A stretch of DNA of 64,000 nucleotides, taken from Glaciozyma antarctica PI12. Taxonomy: Eukaryota; Basidiomycota; Microbotryomycetes; Kriegeriales; Camptobasidiaceae. This document shows, piece by piece, positions 35,562 to 48,484 of the stretch. Below the pieces are notes generated by a model. That model made no database searches and was not told the DNA's origin. It was given only the letters and a program-made list of their open reading frames with translations. The position numbers and the translations under genes were made by a program. Numbering within the stretch: position 1 is the first letter of the stretch; the number at the start of each line of letters is the position of its first letter. The stretch spans positions 519,806 to 583,805 of the forward strand of contig KZ627153.1 of assembly GCA_002917775.1 (NCBI GenBank), given 5' to 3'.

Positions 35562-38500
35562 ATGCCTCCCCTCCCCGCCACCCTCCTTCTCATCGGACTC
35601 ATCCTCCTCCCGATCATCACTCTCCTCCTCCTCCCGGCCCTCTTTCCCTCCCTCCGTATCCGCGGAATCACCCCCATCTCTTTACTCCACCTCGCCTACC
35701 GCCCTACCTCCTTCCGCCTCGATATCGCCCGCCTCGGATGGTGCTTACGCCGCCGGAAAAAAGGGTGGCTTGTCCTACGACTAAGCGGGGTGAAGCTCGT
35801 CCTCCCGAGCCGGTTCTTCGCCTCCCGCCCTCCATCTTCAAGACCTACTACCTCCAAACGCTCCTTTGGACCCGTCGCTCGTCGGATAGCGGAGGGCCTA
35901 GCGCCCCTCGTGAGGATGTTGGCGGTCGAGATTGAGTTTGTCGTCGAGCTTGAGGGGGTGCTGAAGCTCTCTGGGATCGTCAGTGCGGGAGGGGATGTGG
36001 GGAGACAGCATCTTGCGGAGGGCAGACGCGTAGGAGGGTGGCTCGCACTGGAGAGATTGAGGATCGTCGAGCTGGGGATGGAGAAGGCTTTACCGGCTCT
36101 TGAGGTGCGGGAGAAAGTTGAGGTCGGGGTGAAGGCGTTGTTGAGGGAGGGAGGAATGGCAGGCGTAGAGGTCGAAGTGGAGTTTGGGGAGGGATCGGAG
36201 GGAGTTCATCTGCGGGTTCATGAGCTCGGACGCGTGCTGGATAGCTTAGAGGAGCTTCGTCCTGCGCCAACGACGACGGGGAGGAAGGACGACGCGACGA
36301 CCCCTCTCTCCTTCCTACGATCCATCTCCCTCCGACTCCCCCTCGTTGTCCTCTCAGCGCACTACCACACCCCTCTTCACATCCTCGCCTCTGCTCCAAA
36401 TCGACCTCTGCCCCTCTCGGTCGCGTTCGCGCTGACGGTGCGAGGCGTGGAGGGAAAGGTCGTCATGGGCGGAACGACGGACGGAGCGAGCGTGCGGAAG
36501 GAGCATGTCGAGTGGCTTGGGAAGGGGAGGGAGTTGGGTGTGAGAGCGAGGTTCGGGTGGGAGGAGATTGAGGGGAGAGTCAAGGCGGATGGGCCGGAAG
36601 GTGCGTTTCTCGCTGCTCAAGCGAGAGAGAGTGCTGACGAGCTTGCGAACGCAGAGGACATCCCGCCCGACTCGGCAAAGGCGTTCGCGATAGGCCCTTC
36701 CTCCCTCTTCCTCGTTTCGACCTGGCTCCCTCCCTCCCTCACCACCTCCCTCGTTCCCCTCCCTCGACCCGCCCCCTCCTACGCGCCAACGAACTACAAC
36801 GACTCAACCCTCATCGCAGAAATCTCCATTGGCCGGATCCGCGGTCACACGACGTTCGAGACGCTCGATAGCGCATTGCGCATCTTTAAAGCTCGTCCAA
36901 AGCCCCCACGACGTCGGAGCGGCGCTCGCGCTCCTCCGGCAGAGGAGTCTATTCGAGGTCTCCCGAGGATCGCAGGGACGCTCGAGTGCGAAGGCCTCGA
37001 GGTGAGGATTCAGGCGCCTGCGAATGCGGAGCGGAGGGTGGCGGATGGGAAGGCGGAAGAGTTCTTCTATAGGACTTGGACGTCGCCCGATTTGCTTTGC
37101 GTGTCGTTCCCGAATGGGTCGATGTCGTTTGGAGGCGAGTATGCGGACAGGAGCGCGAAGAGGACGGAGGCGGAGAATATGATTATGAGGAGGAGTGCGA
37201 GGAGGGAGCAGAGGGACGAGGAGAGGGAGAGGGCAGGGGAGAGCGTGGTCTCGACGCCCGAGGAGCATTGGACGCCCGTGATGAAGCTCGAGGAGGAGCT
37301 GGGAGTCCCGCCCCCGCCGCCGATTTACGTCAAGGAGCGACGACACGTCCCCGCGAAACCCGATCCCAATTTCAACCGTGACCTCGACGCTCACCCCCTC
37401 AAGTACTCCATGCGCGTCAACCTCACTACCGACTCCCTCAACGTCTTCATCTTCGCTACGAACCTCGGTTCCCGGACGCCCGAGGACGTGACGAGCTGGC
37501 TGGACGACACTCCCACCCTTCCCTCCGACCCCATTCGTCTCGACATCTTCGCCCTCGGCCCCGTTGAACTCTCGGCGTCGCAGTCTCTCCTCGGGAACGA
37601 CGTCGTCGAATTCGAGGGATCACCCGCAGCCCCGATTCTTGACTTGACGACGCACAGCGGCGAGGTCTACATCCTCGTCGAAGCGATCGGGGTCGACCTC
37701 TGGCGACCGGTTGTAATGGGAAGCCTGCGCGACTTCCTCCAGTCCTTCGCCTCCGCCTCCGCCACCGCCACCTCCACCCTCCGCACTCCCTCCTCCTTCC
37801 CTTCCACCCCTCCTGAACCACGCCCGTTCGTCGACCGCCTCCCCGCCAACGTCTGCATCTACTTTGCCGTCGCCTCTCTCGACCTCCGCGTCGCCGGCGC
37901 GGATCCCAAGAACGACGTCCGCGCCTGCCGAGGCGTCGCAGTCCACTCTGGCCCTCTCGTCCTCGAGTACCTCCTCCAAAGCTCCCTCCGACCCGGCATC
38001 GTCCACTACCCCAATCGCCAGTCGCTCGATCTTCGCGAGGACATTCGCGTCGAGGCGAACGCGAACGTCGCGGAGCACCCGGGAGCTCGGCAGGCTCTTT
38101 TCAAGCTCACGGCTGGAGACGTCCATCTCGACCCCGTCGTCGATGCGCGGGCTTCGAAGGGACATACGACGAACAGGCCGTCGTTCGTAGGCGGGGGACG
38201 AGGACCGGACGACTGGGAGCTCAAGAATCGAGGGAACATCTCGGATATGGCGAGGCGCTCGATCTTGATCTTGCCGAGTCGGATTCGCGGACGGACGAAC
38301 GGGAGTCCTCTACTTCCCCGCGATGGCGCTCCGCGTTAGGCTGCACGCTGCGACGCGGGATGCGGACGCGGGAGAAGGGCAGGCGCTCGACAAGTTCGTC
38401 GTCTCGGTCGAGGCGGAGAACCTGACCCTCCGCGTGGGCCTCTTCAATATCTACCTCTGCCTTGTCGCCTTTTCCGCCTTCAAGTCCCTCTCCCCTCCTC

Positions 38501-41500
38501 AGCCCTCGTCGTCGTGGGTACACAAACACGCCGTCGCCAAACGCCCTCCTCCCCTCGTCAGCCTGCGGATCGAAGTCACCGACCTCCACCTCTTCGTCGA
38601 CCTTCCGCACAACGTTCTTCTATTCGGACACGTCAGGCGACTCCGCGTTCAAGCTTCGAAGGTGATCGGAGCCATCCTCGAGTGGGATATGCTCCTCCTC
38701 GCCGGCGAGAGCCAGACGGTTCGCTCCAAGTGGGAGGACCTCCTTCGGCTGCGGGTCACGACGATCAGCATTTGCCCAGAGCCGGACAACGCGGGTTCGC
38801 AGCCCTTCGTCGTCGTCCTCGCTACCGACTCGGCTCGCCTTCGGATCCCGTTTCGCTACGTCGTCGCCAACATCATCGACAACACCGTCAACCTTGTCAA
38901 GGCGACGAAGCAGCTTGTTCATCAGCTCATCAAGGGCGGACTCGGTTTCATCATCGAGCCCGAAATCGAGCAGGCGAAGCGACTCCCCAAGGTCGAGCTT
39001 CGGGTCAAGATGGTCGCAATCGAGATCCAGGACGACCCGTTCGAGACAAGACTCAACATTATCTGGCGAGCGGGGTACGAGGAGCAGCTGGCGCGGTTGG
39101 CGAGGCAGGCGGCGTTCGAGGCCAAGGTCGAGGCGATTCGCAAGATGGAGGCGCATCAAGGCAAGGAGGAGTCGGACTCGGACAGCGACGACGACAGCAA
39201 TCTCCTCCCTCGTCGTCCCAAGGTCAGCGGGCAGCATTCGATCGGCGTCGAGGAAGCGCGGACGGAACTCAAGACGTACGACTCGTCGCACTGGGCCAAG
39301 CGGATCCGAAACGCCATCGCCGAGCAGGGTCGTCGAGAAGAAGCCCTCACTCGTCGCCTCTACGGTCCTCGCCACAACAGCCAGCGACCCGACGCCCTCC
39401 TCCCCGTCGAGATCCTCCCCGCCAGCCGCTCCGCACCCCTCGCCCGAGCGACGTTCCAGGACGTTCGCTTCGTCATCTCCCGCCCTTCCTTCCCCGCCGA
39501 CAAGCTCTCCGACTTCCTCTTCGACGTTGGCAAAGGCCTTCCTCGCGATACCGACTTCAGCCTCCTCGTCCCGCTGCATTTCTCCTGGAAGCTCGAGGAG
39601 GCGCGCTGCCAGCTCCGCGACTACCCTCTCCCTCTCCTCCACATTCCGCCTATGCCGCAAGGCGGTGGGCACGACTTTGCGGTCTGGGAGTGCGAAGTCG
39701 ACTTTGTCATCGCGGAGGAGATGGGAGGTCCCGAGTCGGTACGGCGGGTCCCCTGCGCCATTGTGCCAGCGGATTCGGCAGGCGGACAGGCGCTCTACTC
39801 GATCGTCGTTCCTCGCTCCGCCATGACGGTCAAGACGTACGCGACGCCGACGGTCCGGATCAAGACTCCGTACGCCACTCGCATCGGCTGGGGCAACTCG
39901 GTCGCACCGGCGATTCAGGACGTCGCCAAGGTCCTCGACACGCTCTCGAAAGCGTCGCCCGACCCCTCCGAGCGCATCGGCTTCTGGGACAAGATCCGCC
40001 TGCAGTTCCACTGGCGCGTCAAGGTCCTCTTCCAGGGCGAAGGACCGGTCCACTTCCACCTCAAGGGGACGCGAGACCCGTACGCCCTCACCGGCTTCGG
40101 CGCAGGATTCTCCAAGGCCTGGCGCGGCAACGTCAAGTTCCTCCTCGGCCTCGAGAACCCCGACCAGGAGTTCTTTCAGATCGAGAGCGACGAGTACATT
40201 CTCGGCATCCCCAACCTTCGCGACTACGTCGACAACGCCGCGACCGGTCTCGCGCAGGATCCGAGCGAGAACAACGACCGTTCGACGCAGCACTCGTTGG
40301 GAACGGGCGACCCGCGAAACCGCTTCGGAAAGGAGGCCGAGTTCATCAAGGTCTTCGCCAAGTTCATCAACGGCGTCCGGTGGGGCTTGGGAGCGGTCCT
40401 CGAGCGCACCTGCCTGCCGGATTGCGCGGAGGGACCTTGCCTCGGGCAGTCGACGTTCCACCGGCAGTGTCGCTTCTTCGACTTCTCGCCGCATTGGGAC
40501 GTTCACACTCGAACCGCGAACGCAGGAATCGGGCCCACTGGAGTCGTGAGCTTCTCTCTTCGCAACGACCGTTTGCCCAGCTAAGCATGAGTATCCGTAG
40601 ATCACCGACTCGTTCCTCGGCTTCCGCTCCGACTTTATCCACTTCTCCATCTCCCTCACCTCGCCCCTCACTCTGAGCCTCCCCTCCAACTCCTCCACCC
40701 CTCTCTCTCCTAGCGACAACGACGGAGAACTCGGCTGCAACAGCCTCCACTTCAGTCCTCAGGCGGCGACGCACTTTTGGGCGTGGTGGAAGCTCTTCGA
40801 CGGCGTCATGTCCCTCCCTATCCGGCAGGGCAAGCTCTTCCCGTCGGCTCAGCCGTCCTCGAAGAAGTTCGGCAAGCACTGCGCGACGATCAAGTACCGC
40901 TTCAGCTTGGCGCCGCTCTTCATCGCGCATACCTACCGCCAGGAATCGTGGGCAGACTGGTCGAAAGGCGAGACGATCGTCGTCGGGCTCAAGGGCAAGA
41001 TCGCACGCTTCAACGTCGACCTTCACCAGCGCGCGCAGGAGGAAGTCGTTCGAGGGCTCGACGGGAAGGAGATGAAGACCGTCGTTCACAAGACGTTTTC
41101 TCAGGCCGAGGTCGACTGCGACGGAGTCGACTTGCGAGTCATCTCCGCGTGCTTCAAGGAGCCCGAGAAGCAGCTCGTTTTGCCTGAGTACGCGGAACTC
41201 GACGTCGATGAACCTCCTCCTTCGACTCACGACTACACCGTCGTCGACGCGGATCTCGAGTGGATCGATATGGACGACTTCGTCGACGCCATCTACTCCA
41301 TCCCCGACCTCAACCCCCAGGTCCGCGTTCTACCCTTTATCGTCTGCCCTCGCTTCACCTACTACCGCCAGAAGGACGCGCGCTCGAAGGACGCCGAGCC
41401 AGAGAACGAGGAGAGGACGCCAGCTTCGCTCCCCAAGACCAAGTTCGGCACCGAGCCTTCTCATACGTGCTTGATGGGAGCTGCAACAGGTACATTTTCC

Positions 41501-44500
41501 CTCCTCCCCTCGCCGCTGTTCGTCTCTGATGAGCCCGTATCCTCAGCCGACACCCTCACCGTCCAGATCGAGTCGGCGAAGGCTCGCCTCGCGGAGCTTG
41601 AGGCAGAATCGCGTTTCGTGAGTCATCCTTGTCGAACGCTGCTTCGTCTTAGACTCACGCTCATCTTTCGCAGCCTTCGCCGGTGTGCAAGGACGGGCCA
41701 CCGAAGCAGATCGCTCTTCGAATCGCGGCGATCCAGCGAATTATCGACCGTCTCGTTCAAGTCCGCGATGGTCTCCACACCGGGGCTGCCGACGACCAGA
41801 ACAAGTCGCAACACTTTCATTTCGAGACGCAGATTCCCAAGTCGGATTCGCCGTACGGTCGACCTCCACCGATGCCGGCGACGGAAGGCGAGGATCAGGG
41901 CGGCGAGGGCGCACACCTCCCGCACATCACGTCGAAGCTTTATCAAGAGTGGACCGAGTGGGAGAACCGCTACATGGTCCACAACCCGACGATCCAAGTC
42001 TCCAACATCACCCGCGACGTCCTCCTCAACTACTACTACTCGTCTCGCGAACGACGCGGCTTCGTCTACCACCTCTCCGCGTCGGCCATCAAGTTCCTTC
42101 GCGACCTCACCAAGCAGAGCGAGAAGAAGTCCGAGCACAAGGGATCTCGCCACAAGTCGAGCACGAGTCGAACCGGATCGGCGAGGAAACGAACCGTTCT
42201 GGAGGAGACGCAGCAGACGAATCGCTTGCTCGACAACCTCCTCAACAGCGGCAGCGACGGCAAGTTCTGGGCTTCGAACGAGTCTACGGACGACGGTCGT
42301 CGCTCCTTTGGATTCGGAGCCGCTCTCGACGTCGATCCGGAGTCGGCAGCCGACAGTCTTCCCGACGCCTTCGATCTCCAACCCGGCCACCTCTGCATGT
42401 TCATCAAGCCTCAAATCGCCCTTCAGAGCGACGTCGACAACAAGTCGACCATCATCCTCACCGCCTTCCGCGCCCAGCTCAAGGTCTTCTCCGTCGTTGA
42501 CCTGCGGACGCCCGACGACCCCGTCAACGCACAAGTCCTCAGCCAGACGTTCGGGACCCTCGACGGCCTTCAAGCCTTCTACCCTCGCGAGCAGTATCAT
42601 CGCGAGAGCCGCATGGGGACGACGTTTGTTCCCCTCGAGACCCTGATCGACCTTCGCGTCGAACCCTGGGGATTCGATCGCGTCGTTCCTCGCACGTCGG
42701 CTGCGTTGCGCTACGACAAGTTCAACCAGCTTCGCATGAGTTCAAAGAACGGCTACGACGACGGCTTCCACCCCGCAGGACCGCAGGATAGCCATTTCCA
42801 GACTGGAACCGATCGGTGAGTGCTCGACTCGAAGCGCACGCACGGAGGACTGACCTCGCTCCTCAGAATCTCCGTCGAATGCGACAAGTTCTCGGTCTCT
42901 GCCAACCCCGATCACTTCGCCGCCATCTACAACGTCGTCACCGACCTCCTTCTCTACAGCGACCCCCTCCAGAAGTCGAGAAGCAAAGAACTCGAGGCAG
43001 TCGTCTTCACTCACGACTTTTCGGATATCGCCGGAGCGATCAAGATCGTCGTGGACCTTCAGCAGCGTATTCGAAGCCTTGTGGACCTCGCGCAGCAGTA
43101 CCAAGCGCACCTGGACGAGCTCGACGACGAAGGTCGCTATGAGCTATTCGTTGCCCGCGCCGAATTCACCAAGCTCTCGAACAAGCTCAACCTCGTCGTC
43201 CTCGGCATCACGCGCGCGCAGGACTTCAACGGAGTCGCCAAGACGGTCAGCAAGACGGCCGGAATCCAGTTCGAGGCGAGGGCGTCGGAGCTCGTCTGGC
43301 ACATGCTCGACAAGTCGGACACGCCCTTCACCAAGTTCTCCGTCAAGGGCGTCGAGTTCTCGTGGATCAGCAAGCAGGATAGCTCGGTATCGAACCGCCT
43401 CGTCATCAAGGACCTCAAGGCGCTCAACAGCAGCCCCGAGCAGGTCTTCGCCGAGATCATTGCGAAGCACGAGCACGTCCCAGACCACGAGCTCTGCAAG
43501 GTCGACGTCTTCGCTGCGCTTCTTTGGAACGCTCTGGCGCCCGTCGGCGGCATCTCGATTGTAGAGCAGTTCGAGCTCCACCTGCACCCCGTTCGCCTGC
43601 AGCTCGAGCATCGCGTCGGACGCCAAATCCTCGACTACGTTTTCTCGCAGCGCCGGAGCAAGCCCGCCGAGGAGGAAGACGGATCGACCGGCAGCGACAC
43701 CCCTCCCGCCAAATCCAGTCGCCACTCCCTTTCCCCTCTCACTCCGAACAAAGTCGCTAGCCGCTCAGTCGAGTCTCTCGCACTCAACAAGGAAAGGACG
43801 CCAAATCTCTCGGGACAGTCTTCGTCGGCAGTGTCGATCAACGGCGAGCATCGGCTTCAGAGGACGACTTCAAAGGAGGTTCTCGCGCCGTCGGGAGTGG
43901 AGGAGGGTCTCAATGCGGACGAGATGCGCTTGCGAGCTGCGCTGAATCGCACATTCATCCTCGTCGACTTCACGTCAACGGTGCTTTGCCTGACGTATCG
44001 CGTGAGTTGTTCCTTTCGCGGCTGCGTTCGACAGCGCTAACTCCTTTCGTGCAGTCCGAGAGGGAAGATCACAGTCGACTCCCCGACATCTACAACATCA
44101 CGTACAAGACGCCGAGCATTCAATATCGAAGCAAGACCTGGTCGTTCTTAGATCTCCTCGACGAGCTCAAGCGAGGTGCGCCTTCTCCCTTTCCTTCCGC
44201 CTTTTTGTTTCCGGCTGACCGCGGTCCGCAGATATCATCAAGTCTGTTTGGTCACAGAAAGGAGCTCTTCTTGGGCAACTTCTACAAACGGCCCACCGAC
44301 GCCTCCCTCTCCACGACGCGCGAAGCGCCGCCAAAGCGTCCCTCACCGCCAGTCTCAAGTCCCGCATCCACCCCAAAAGCCGTACCGCGACCCCCAGCCA
44401 CGAGCACTCCCGCCCACCTTCAAGCCCTCTTCGCCTCACTGTCAAGCAGCCCACGGGGAGTTCGATCTCAAGCACGCGGCAGCAGTCGTCCGAGTCGAGC

Positions 44501-45021
44501 GACCTTGAGATCGAGAGCCCCGAGGACGAGGACGGATTCTCTCCCTTCGACCGTCCGTTCTCTGGCATCTACAACGCCTCGGATCGTCTCACCGATGAGC
44601 CCGAGTCGATGTTGCCGGCGTCGGCCAGCGGGAGCGTGGCGTCGTCGAAGGAGAGCGACGGCAGCAGGGCTGCGGAGGTTCGTGCTTGACGCTTTCTTCG
44701 GCTCGAGCTTCGGCTGACAGGATCTTTCGCAGGTCCACTCGCTCCCTCCCCCCTCTCGCAACGGACTTCCCATCCGCCAACACGCCCACAGCCTTCCCCC
44801 TTCCGTATCGCGGGCCGCCGACAGCGTCGGTTATCGTGCGTTCCTGCTCTCCTTTTCGGCGTGCGAAGCTAACGTTCCTGCCACCAGCGTTACATCAGCC
44901 TCTTGCTACCATCCGAAGCCAGCACTCCGACGCGGACAAGGCGAGGATGCTTCTCGGTACGCCCTTCGCCTTCAGCGAAACACCAGGAGCTGACCCCCTC
45001 GCAGGAAAGTCGTTCGCCTAG
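35562..45021 (+). CDS. FMP27: FMP27/Hobbit bridge-like lipid transfer protein (BLTP2 type)
   Basis: Giant rod-like protein (~2,900 aa) with a hydrophobic groove; relatives carry lipid at ER-plasma membrane contacts. An N-terminal membrane helix (LLLIGLILLPIITLLLLPAL) is followed by repeating beta-groove segments. Family landmarks: ALRVRLHAATRD; the GFWDK domain (RIGFWDKIRLQFHWRVKVLF, RDPYALTGFGAGFSKAWRGN); the SW region (HFWAWWKLFDGVMSLPIRQG); and late segments IYNITYKTPSIQYRSKTWSF, ending KARMLLGKSFA. A Ser-rich linker (SVASSKESDGS) lies near the end. Only about ten introns occur, all toward the 3' half, each joining in frame. The exception is 38278-38310, where frame 1 ends with a TAG shortly after RRSILILPSRIRGRTNG and the next segment, VLYFPAMALRVRL, is one base over. 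Confidence 0.92.
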
Positions 45022-45225
45022 ACGCCTCATTTGTCGTAGCATCATTTTCTCCTGTACAAATACTGCATTTTGTGCCGTCGACCTCGCACTTGAAGCTCTG
45101 GAAGAGGAGGAATCGGTCGAGAGAGGCTGCTGGGTCGAGTTCGGCCGGCGTCTTGACGTCTTGAGGTTCGCGTTGGCGAGCTGCTCTTCCTCTCGCCCTC
45201 TCCTCGCAAACTCTCCTCAGCTTGA

Positions 45226-45767
45226 TCCACTCCCACGCTGCTCAAGCTGGCTTACCAACCCCTCACCATCAGCTCCCCACGTTCTAACGCCGCGTCTCCG
45301 CGCGCCTCCCCTTCCCTCCCTTCCTCGACTTCTCGCGGCGCGACTCCCGTACGAAAAGGCACGACAGCGGGCGACAACAGTGTGCTATCAGGGCTAGGAC
45401 TCGCAGGAGGGGAAGCGGGAGAGGAGAGTAGGGTGGATGTAACAAGTCCTCACGAGTTGACGCGATTCGTGAGTTCGTTCCTGCTCAGCTGCTGGCAGAC
45501 GAGGGGAGCTAAGGTGTGCCGCAGGTGGATACTCTGCTCACCGAGCTTGAGGCGCGCTTCGAGGCCATGTCGACGGACGTCTTAGGTCGCTGTGCGTGTG
45601 GTTCCCTCTTGAGCTTGGCTTTTGGCCAGCAGCTGACACTCTGGAGGCGCGCAGTGGGGTCCCTTTCGACGCGGATAGACTCTTTAGAGTCCTCGATTTC
45701 AGACATCATGTCAGGCACGGCGGGAGGACCGCTAGTGGGAGAGTCGGAGGGCAATGGGTCGGTTTGA
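45226..45767 (+). CDS. HSBP1-like small coiled-coil protein (start uncertain, no ATG)
   Basis: Heat-shock-factor-binding-protein family: a short coiled coil, FVDTLLTELEARFEAMSTDV then LGRLGSLSTRIDSLESSIS and DIMSG. This follows the human pattern of VQTLLQQMQDKFQTMSDQI... and IDDLEKNIADLM. Two introns join in phase: 45469-45524, and 45592-45654 with acceptor GCGCGCAG. Upstream is a disordered Ser/Pro/Gly segment (SNAASPRASPSLPSSTSRG). The frame is open from the TGA at 45223-45225, yet no ATG occurs in any plus-strand frame between 44949 and 45435. The start given is only the limit of the open frame. A CTG near 45235-45240 or a missing 5' exon are options. Tail GGPLVGESEGNGSV. Confidence 0.7.
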
Positions 45768-46311
45768 GTGGGAAGGAGCTGAAGGGAGGTTGTATTGTAT
45801 AAGGGGGTTTTGCTGGTCCGCGCTGGTGCCTGCTGGTGTCTGCTGGTGATGCAGGTGCGCGTGCGGCGTGCGGTATTGTACGAACTCATTGCTGAAGGTC
45901 CACGCTCGCTCAGGAGGGCTCTTCCCTTGCACGATTCTGCTCTCGGTGATTCCTGGTCCCCGCCACTGCTCCCCGTCCCTGCTTCGTCTTTGACAGCTTG
46001 TAAGTTTACAGTCCATCTCGAACCCGCAACCTGCCGCGCGAACGACACCAGCTAAGGCCAGCAGGAGGGCTCGCTCGGCTCTCAAGTTGGATTCCGCTCC
46101 TTGGTCTCGCGTCGAGCTCTTGCAAATCTGTGTCCCTTCGCCTGGCATCTCTCTGCCTTGCCACGACTACGACCTGCTCTCTTCGCAGATGGAGCAGGAG
46201 CTCGCATCTCGCGAAATCCTCGGAGAAGATGCGGAGATCTTGCGACCACTGCCGAAGTCGAACGAAACTTTCTTTGCCTGGCCTGTCTCTCTCTCTCAAG
46301 GGTTCGCCACT
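45768..46311. other. Intergenic, 544 bp
   Basis: Promoter/leader of the first DUF6534 gene. Contains a small GCTGGTGTCT-like tandem repeat at about 45811-45852. A short ORF (46087-46392) overlaps the real start and looks like a shadow. Confidence 0.35.
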
Positions 46312-48056
46312 ATGTCCCTGCTTGATGCCTCTATCGGTGAGTCGCGCGCAGGACTTCCGGAGAAAGAGCGTAGAGAGGAGAGCCCAGGCTGACACCTTGC
46401 GCAGGCGCTTTCGTACGCTCGCTATCTCGGTGGGGTTTCGGTGTGGAGCTAACGACAGTGACGGCAGATGATTGGTACTCTCATGGCTGTCTGCTTGGTG
46501 AGCTCAGTCCTAGACGAGGAGGCGAGGCAGGCGCTGATTCGGAACGCAGAGTGGCGTCGCCTGGAACCAGTGTGAGTGGCTCATTCTCTCCTCCTGGACC
46601 TGCTGAGCTTTGTACGCAGCCTTCACCTACTTCACCACGTTTCCAGGAGACAGAAAGGTTTACTCCCGACTCGTTATCTTCCTCCTCGTTTGCGACGTCT
46701 CGCACACGATCATAACAATGGGCGTGCGATGTCCTCCTCGCTAGGTGCTTGCTAACACCCTCAATCCTTAGCCTCACCCTCTATCGCTGGGCTGTAACCT
46801 ATTGGGGCGTCCTCGAAATCCTCGTTCGAGTTCCTTGGACTTTTGCGGTCGAGCCGGCGTTCACCGCGGTGGTCGCAGCCACGGTGCAGACTTTCTGTGC
46901 GTTCCCTACTCTCCAGTTCTTTCCAGTACTTATCCAGAGCACCGCAGATGCCTATCGCGTCTTCATCATCGGCAACCGCAAGCCCTACCTCCCTGTCGCG
47001 ATCCTCCTCTTCTCGGCGATTCAACTCGGTGCGTCAAACCGTTCCTCCTTCGCTACCTTCCAGCTAACGCTGGACGCAGGGTTCGGAGTAGGTGCGACAA
47101 TCAAGATCTTCGTGCTAGATGGCGTTATTGCAGACTTCCCGTCCTGGAACTATGGCGGTTCGCTCTCCTCATTTTTGTTCTGCGAAGCGAAGGCTGACTT
47201 TTTCTCTCCAGTTGCGATATGGCTCATCTCGGCGAGGTAGCTGCGGTCATGGGCTCTCCTAGCGTTTGCGCTGACGATACTGTCCCTCAGCATTGCAGAC
47301 TTCCTCATCACAGGCTCGATGGTCTACGTGCGTCGTTCTCGCCTTCCGCCCTTAGCATGCTGCCGCTAACTCGCGTCTCGCCATCGCAGTACCTCAAGAA
47401 GCTGAAGTCTCAAGGCGCCTATCTTCGAACCAACACTCTCGTCCAACGCATCGTCCGCAACACGGTCGAAACGAATCTCTTATGCTCGGTCGTTGCCCTG
47501 TGCGTGCGAAGTTCTCTGATCCTCCCATCTCGCTCTCCCTTCTCACTTCTTTCCACCCCAGGATCGACGCGATTTTGTTCCTCGCGCTCCCTGGTGAAAG
47601 CTGGCACGTTATCCCACAGTTCGTACTCGTCAAGCTCTACTTCCTTTCCCTCCTCGTCTCGCGTACGTGCGTTCTCACTCGAGCACGTTGCGAAAGCTAA
47701 CGCTTCTGCAGTCAACTCGCGCCAGAAGGTAACGGATCAGCTCAACCCGGCTTCCGGCCAGAGCATGTTCACCAAGACTGGCGTCAACGACTGGCAAGGC
47801 GTCAAGCCGAGCACGCAGACGGAGCTCGCCCCTATTCGAGTCACCATCGAGTACGTCCTTTCTCCCTCCTTTCAAAAGTAGCTCGTGTCTGATCGTTCTT
47901 CGCGGCAGCCAGACCGTCCGTACCGACCTCGACGAAGAGAAGACCATCGCCTCGGGTTCGTCGCCGGTTCGTCGCGGTTCTCATTCTCTCTCCTTGCCCT
48001 CGCTGAAGTTCTCGATTCTTACAGGCTACTTCTCCAGACAGCAAAGTCGACGGTAA
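46312..48056 (+). CDS. DUF6534-type seven-helix membrane protein, copy 1
   Basis: Basidiomycete-specific multi-pass family of unknown role. Order of segments: MSLLDASIGAF, then FMIGTLMAVCL; AFTYFTTFPGDRK-like QSFTYFTTFPGDRKVYSRLV; FLLVCDVSHTIITMG; LTLYRWAVTYWGVLEILVRV; WTFAVEPAFTAVVAATVQTF; and AYRVFIIGNRKPYLPVAILL. Then come helices with DFLITGSMVYYLKK-like ADFLITGSMV, LVQRIVRNTVETNLLCSVVA and FVLVKLYFLSLLVSVNSRQK, before a hydrophilic tail ending SILTGYFSRQQSRR. About ten introns. One (46726-46771) joins in frame only with a GC donor. A second copy with the same order follows directly, and a third lies at 56 kb. The C-terminal exon is tentative. Confidence 0.75.
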
Positions 48057-48484
48057 CGACTTCGGAGACTGGCGCGGTTGTGGCGGACACCCTTTCTCGG
48101 CGTGATCACCTCGCTTTGCTTGCACCCCCTCTTCGCAACCTCGATAGGCTCCTTTCCTTCCTCTACCCGCTTGCAACAAAAGCTTTTATCCCGTTTGATG
48201 GTGTGGTGGTTCTTCGTGTTCGCAGGGTGCGAGTTGCGAAGCGAAAGAACACCCCCGGCGAGATCGGATTCGGGCGAGAGACGTTTGTTCCCCTGTACTG
48301 TATCACCAGCTCTCTACGACCTTTTTCGCCGGCCAGCTCTGAGTCCCAGCTCTGGGGAGAGAGGAAAGCGCAACCTTCCGCGACAGCAGAAGATCGCCCA
48401 ACCCCGCGGAACTCAACGCGCTGGGGGTTTGGACTTGAAGGTCTCTTTCCTTCCTACCTTTCACCCTCTCTTCAAAGCACCACT
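48057..48484. other. Intergenic between DUF6534 copies, 428 bp
   Basis: Separates two tandem paralogues on the same strand. It should hold the 3' flank of copy 1 and promoter of copy 2. No repeat flanking the duplication is obvious by eye. Confidence 0.35.

Noticed and set aside
38514-40676. 720-codon plus-strand ORF overlapping FMP27
   Set aside because: Arg/Pro/Ser-rich translation typical of a shifted frame in high-G+C coding DNA; the FMP27 frame carries the GFWDK domain.
38620-40740. 706-codon minus-strand ORF antisense to FMP27
   Set aside because: Mirror-codon shadow of the FMP27 frame (Leu/Glu/Arg/Val-biased), with no domain.
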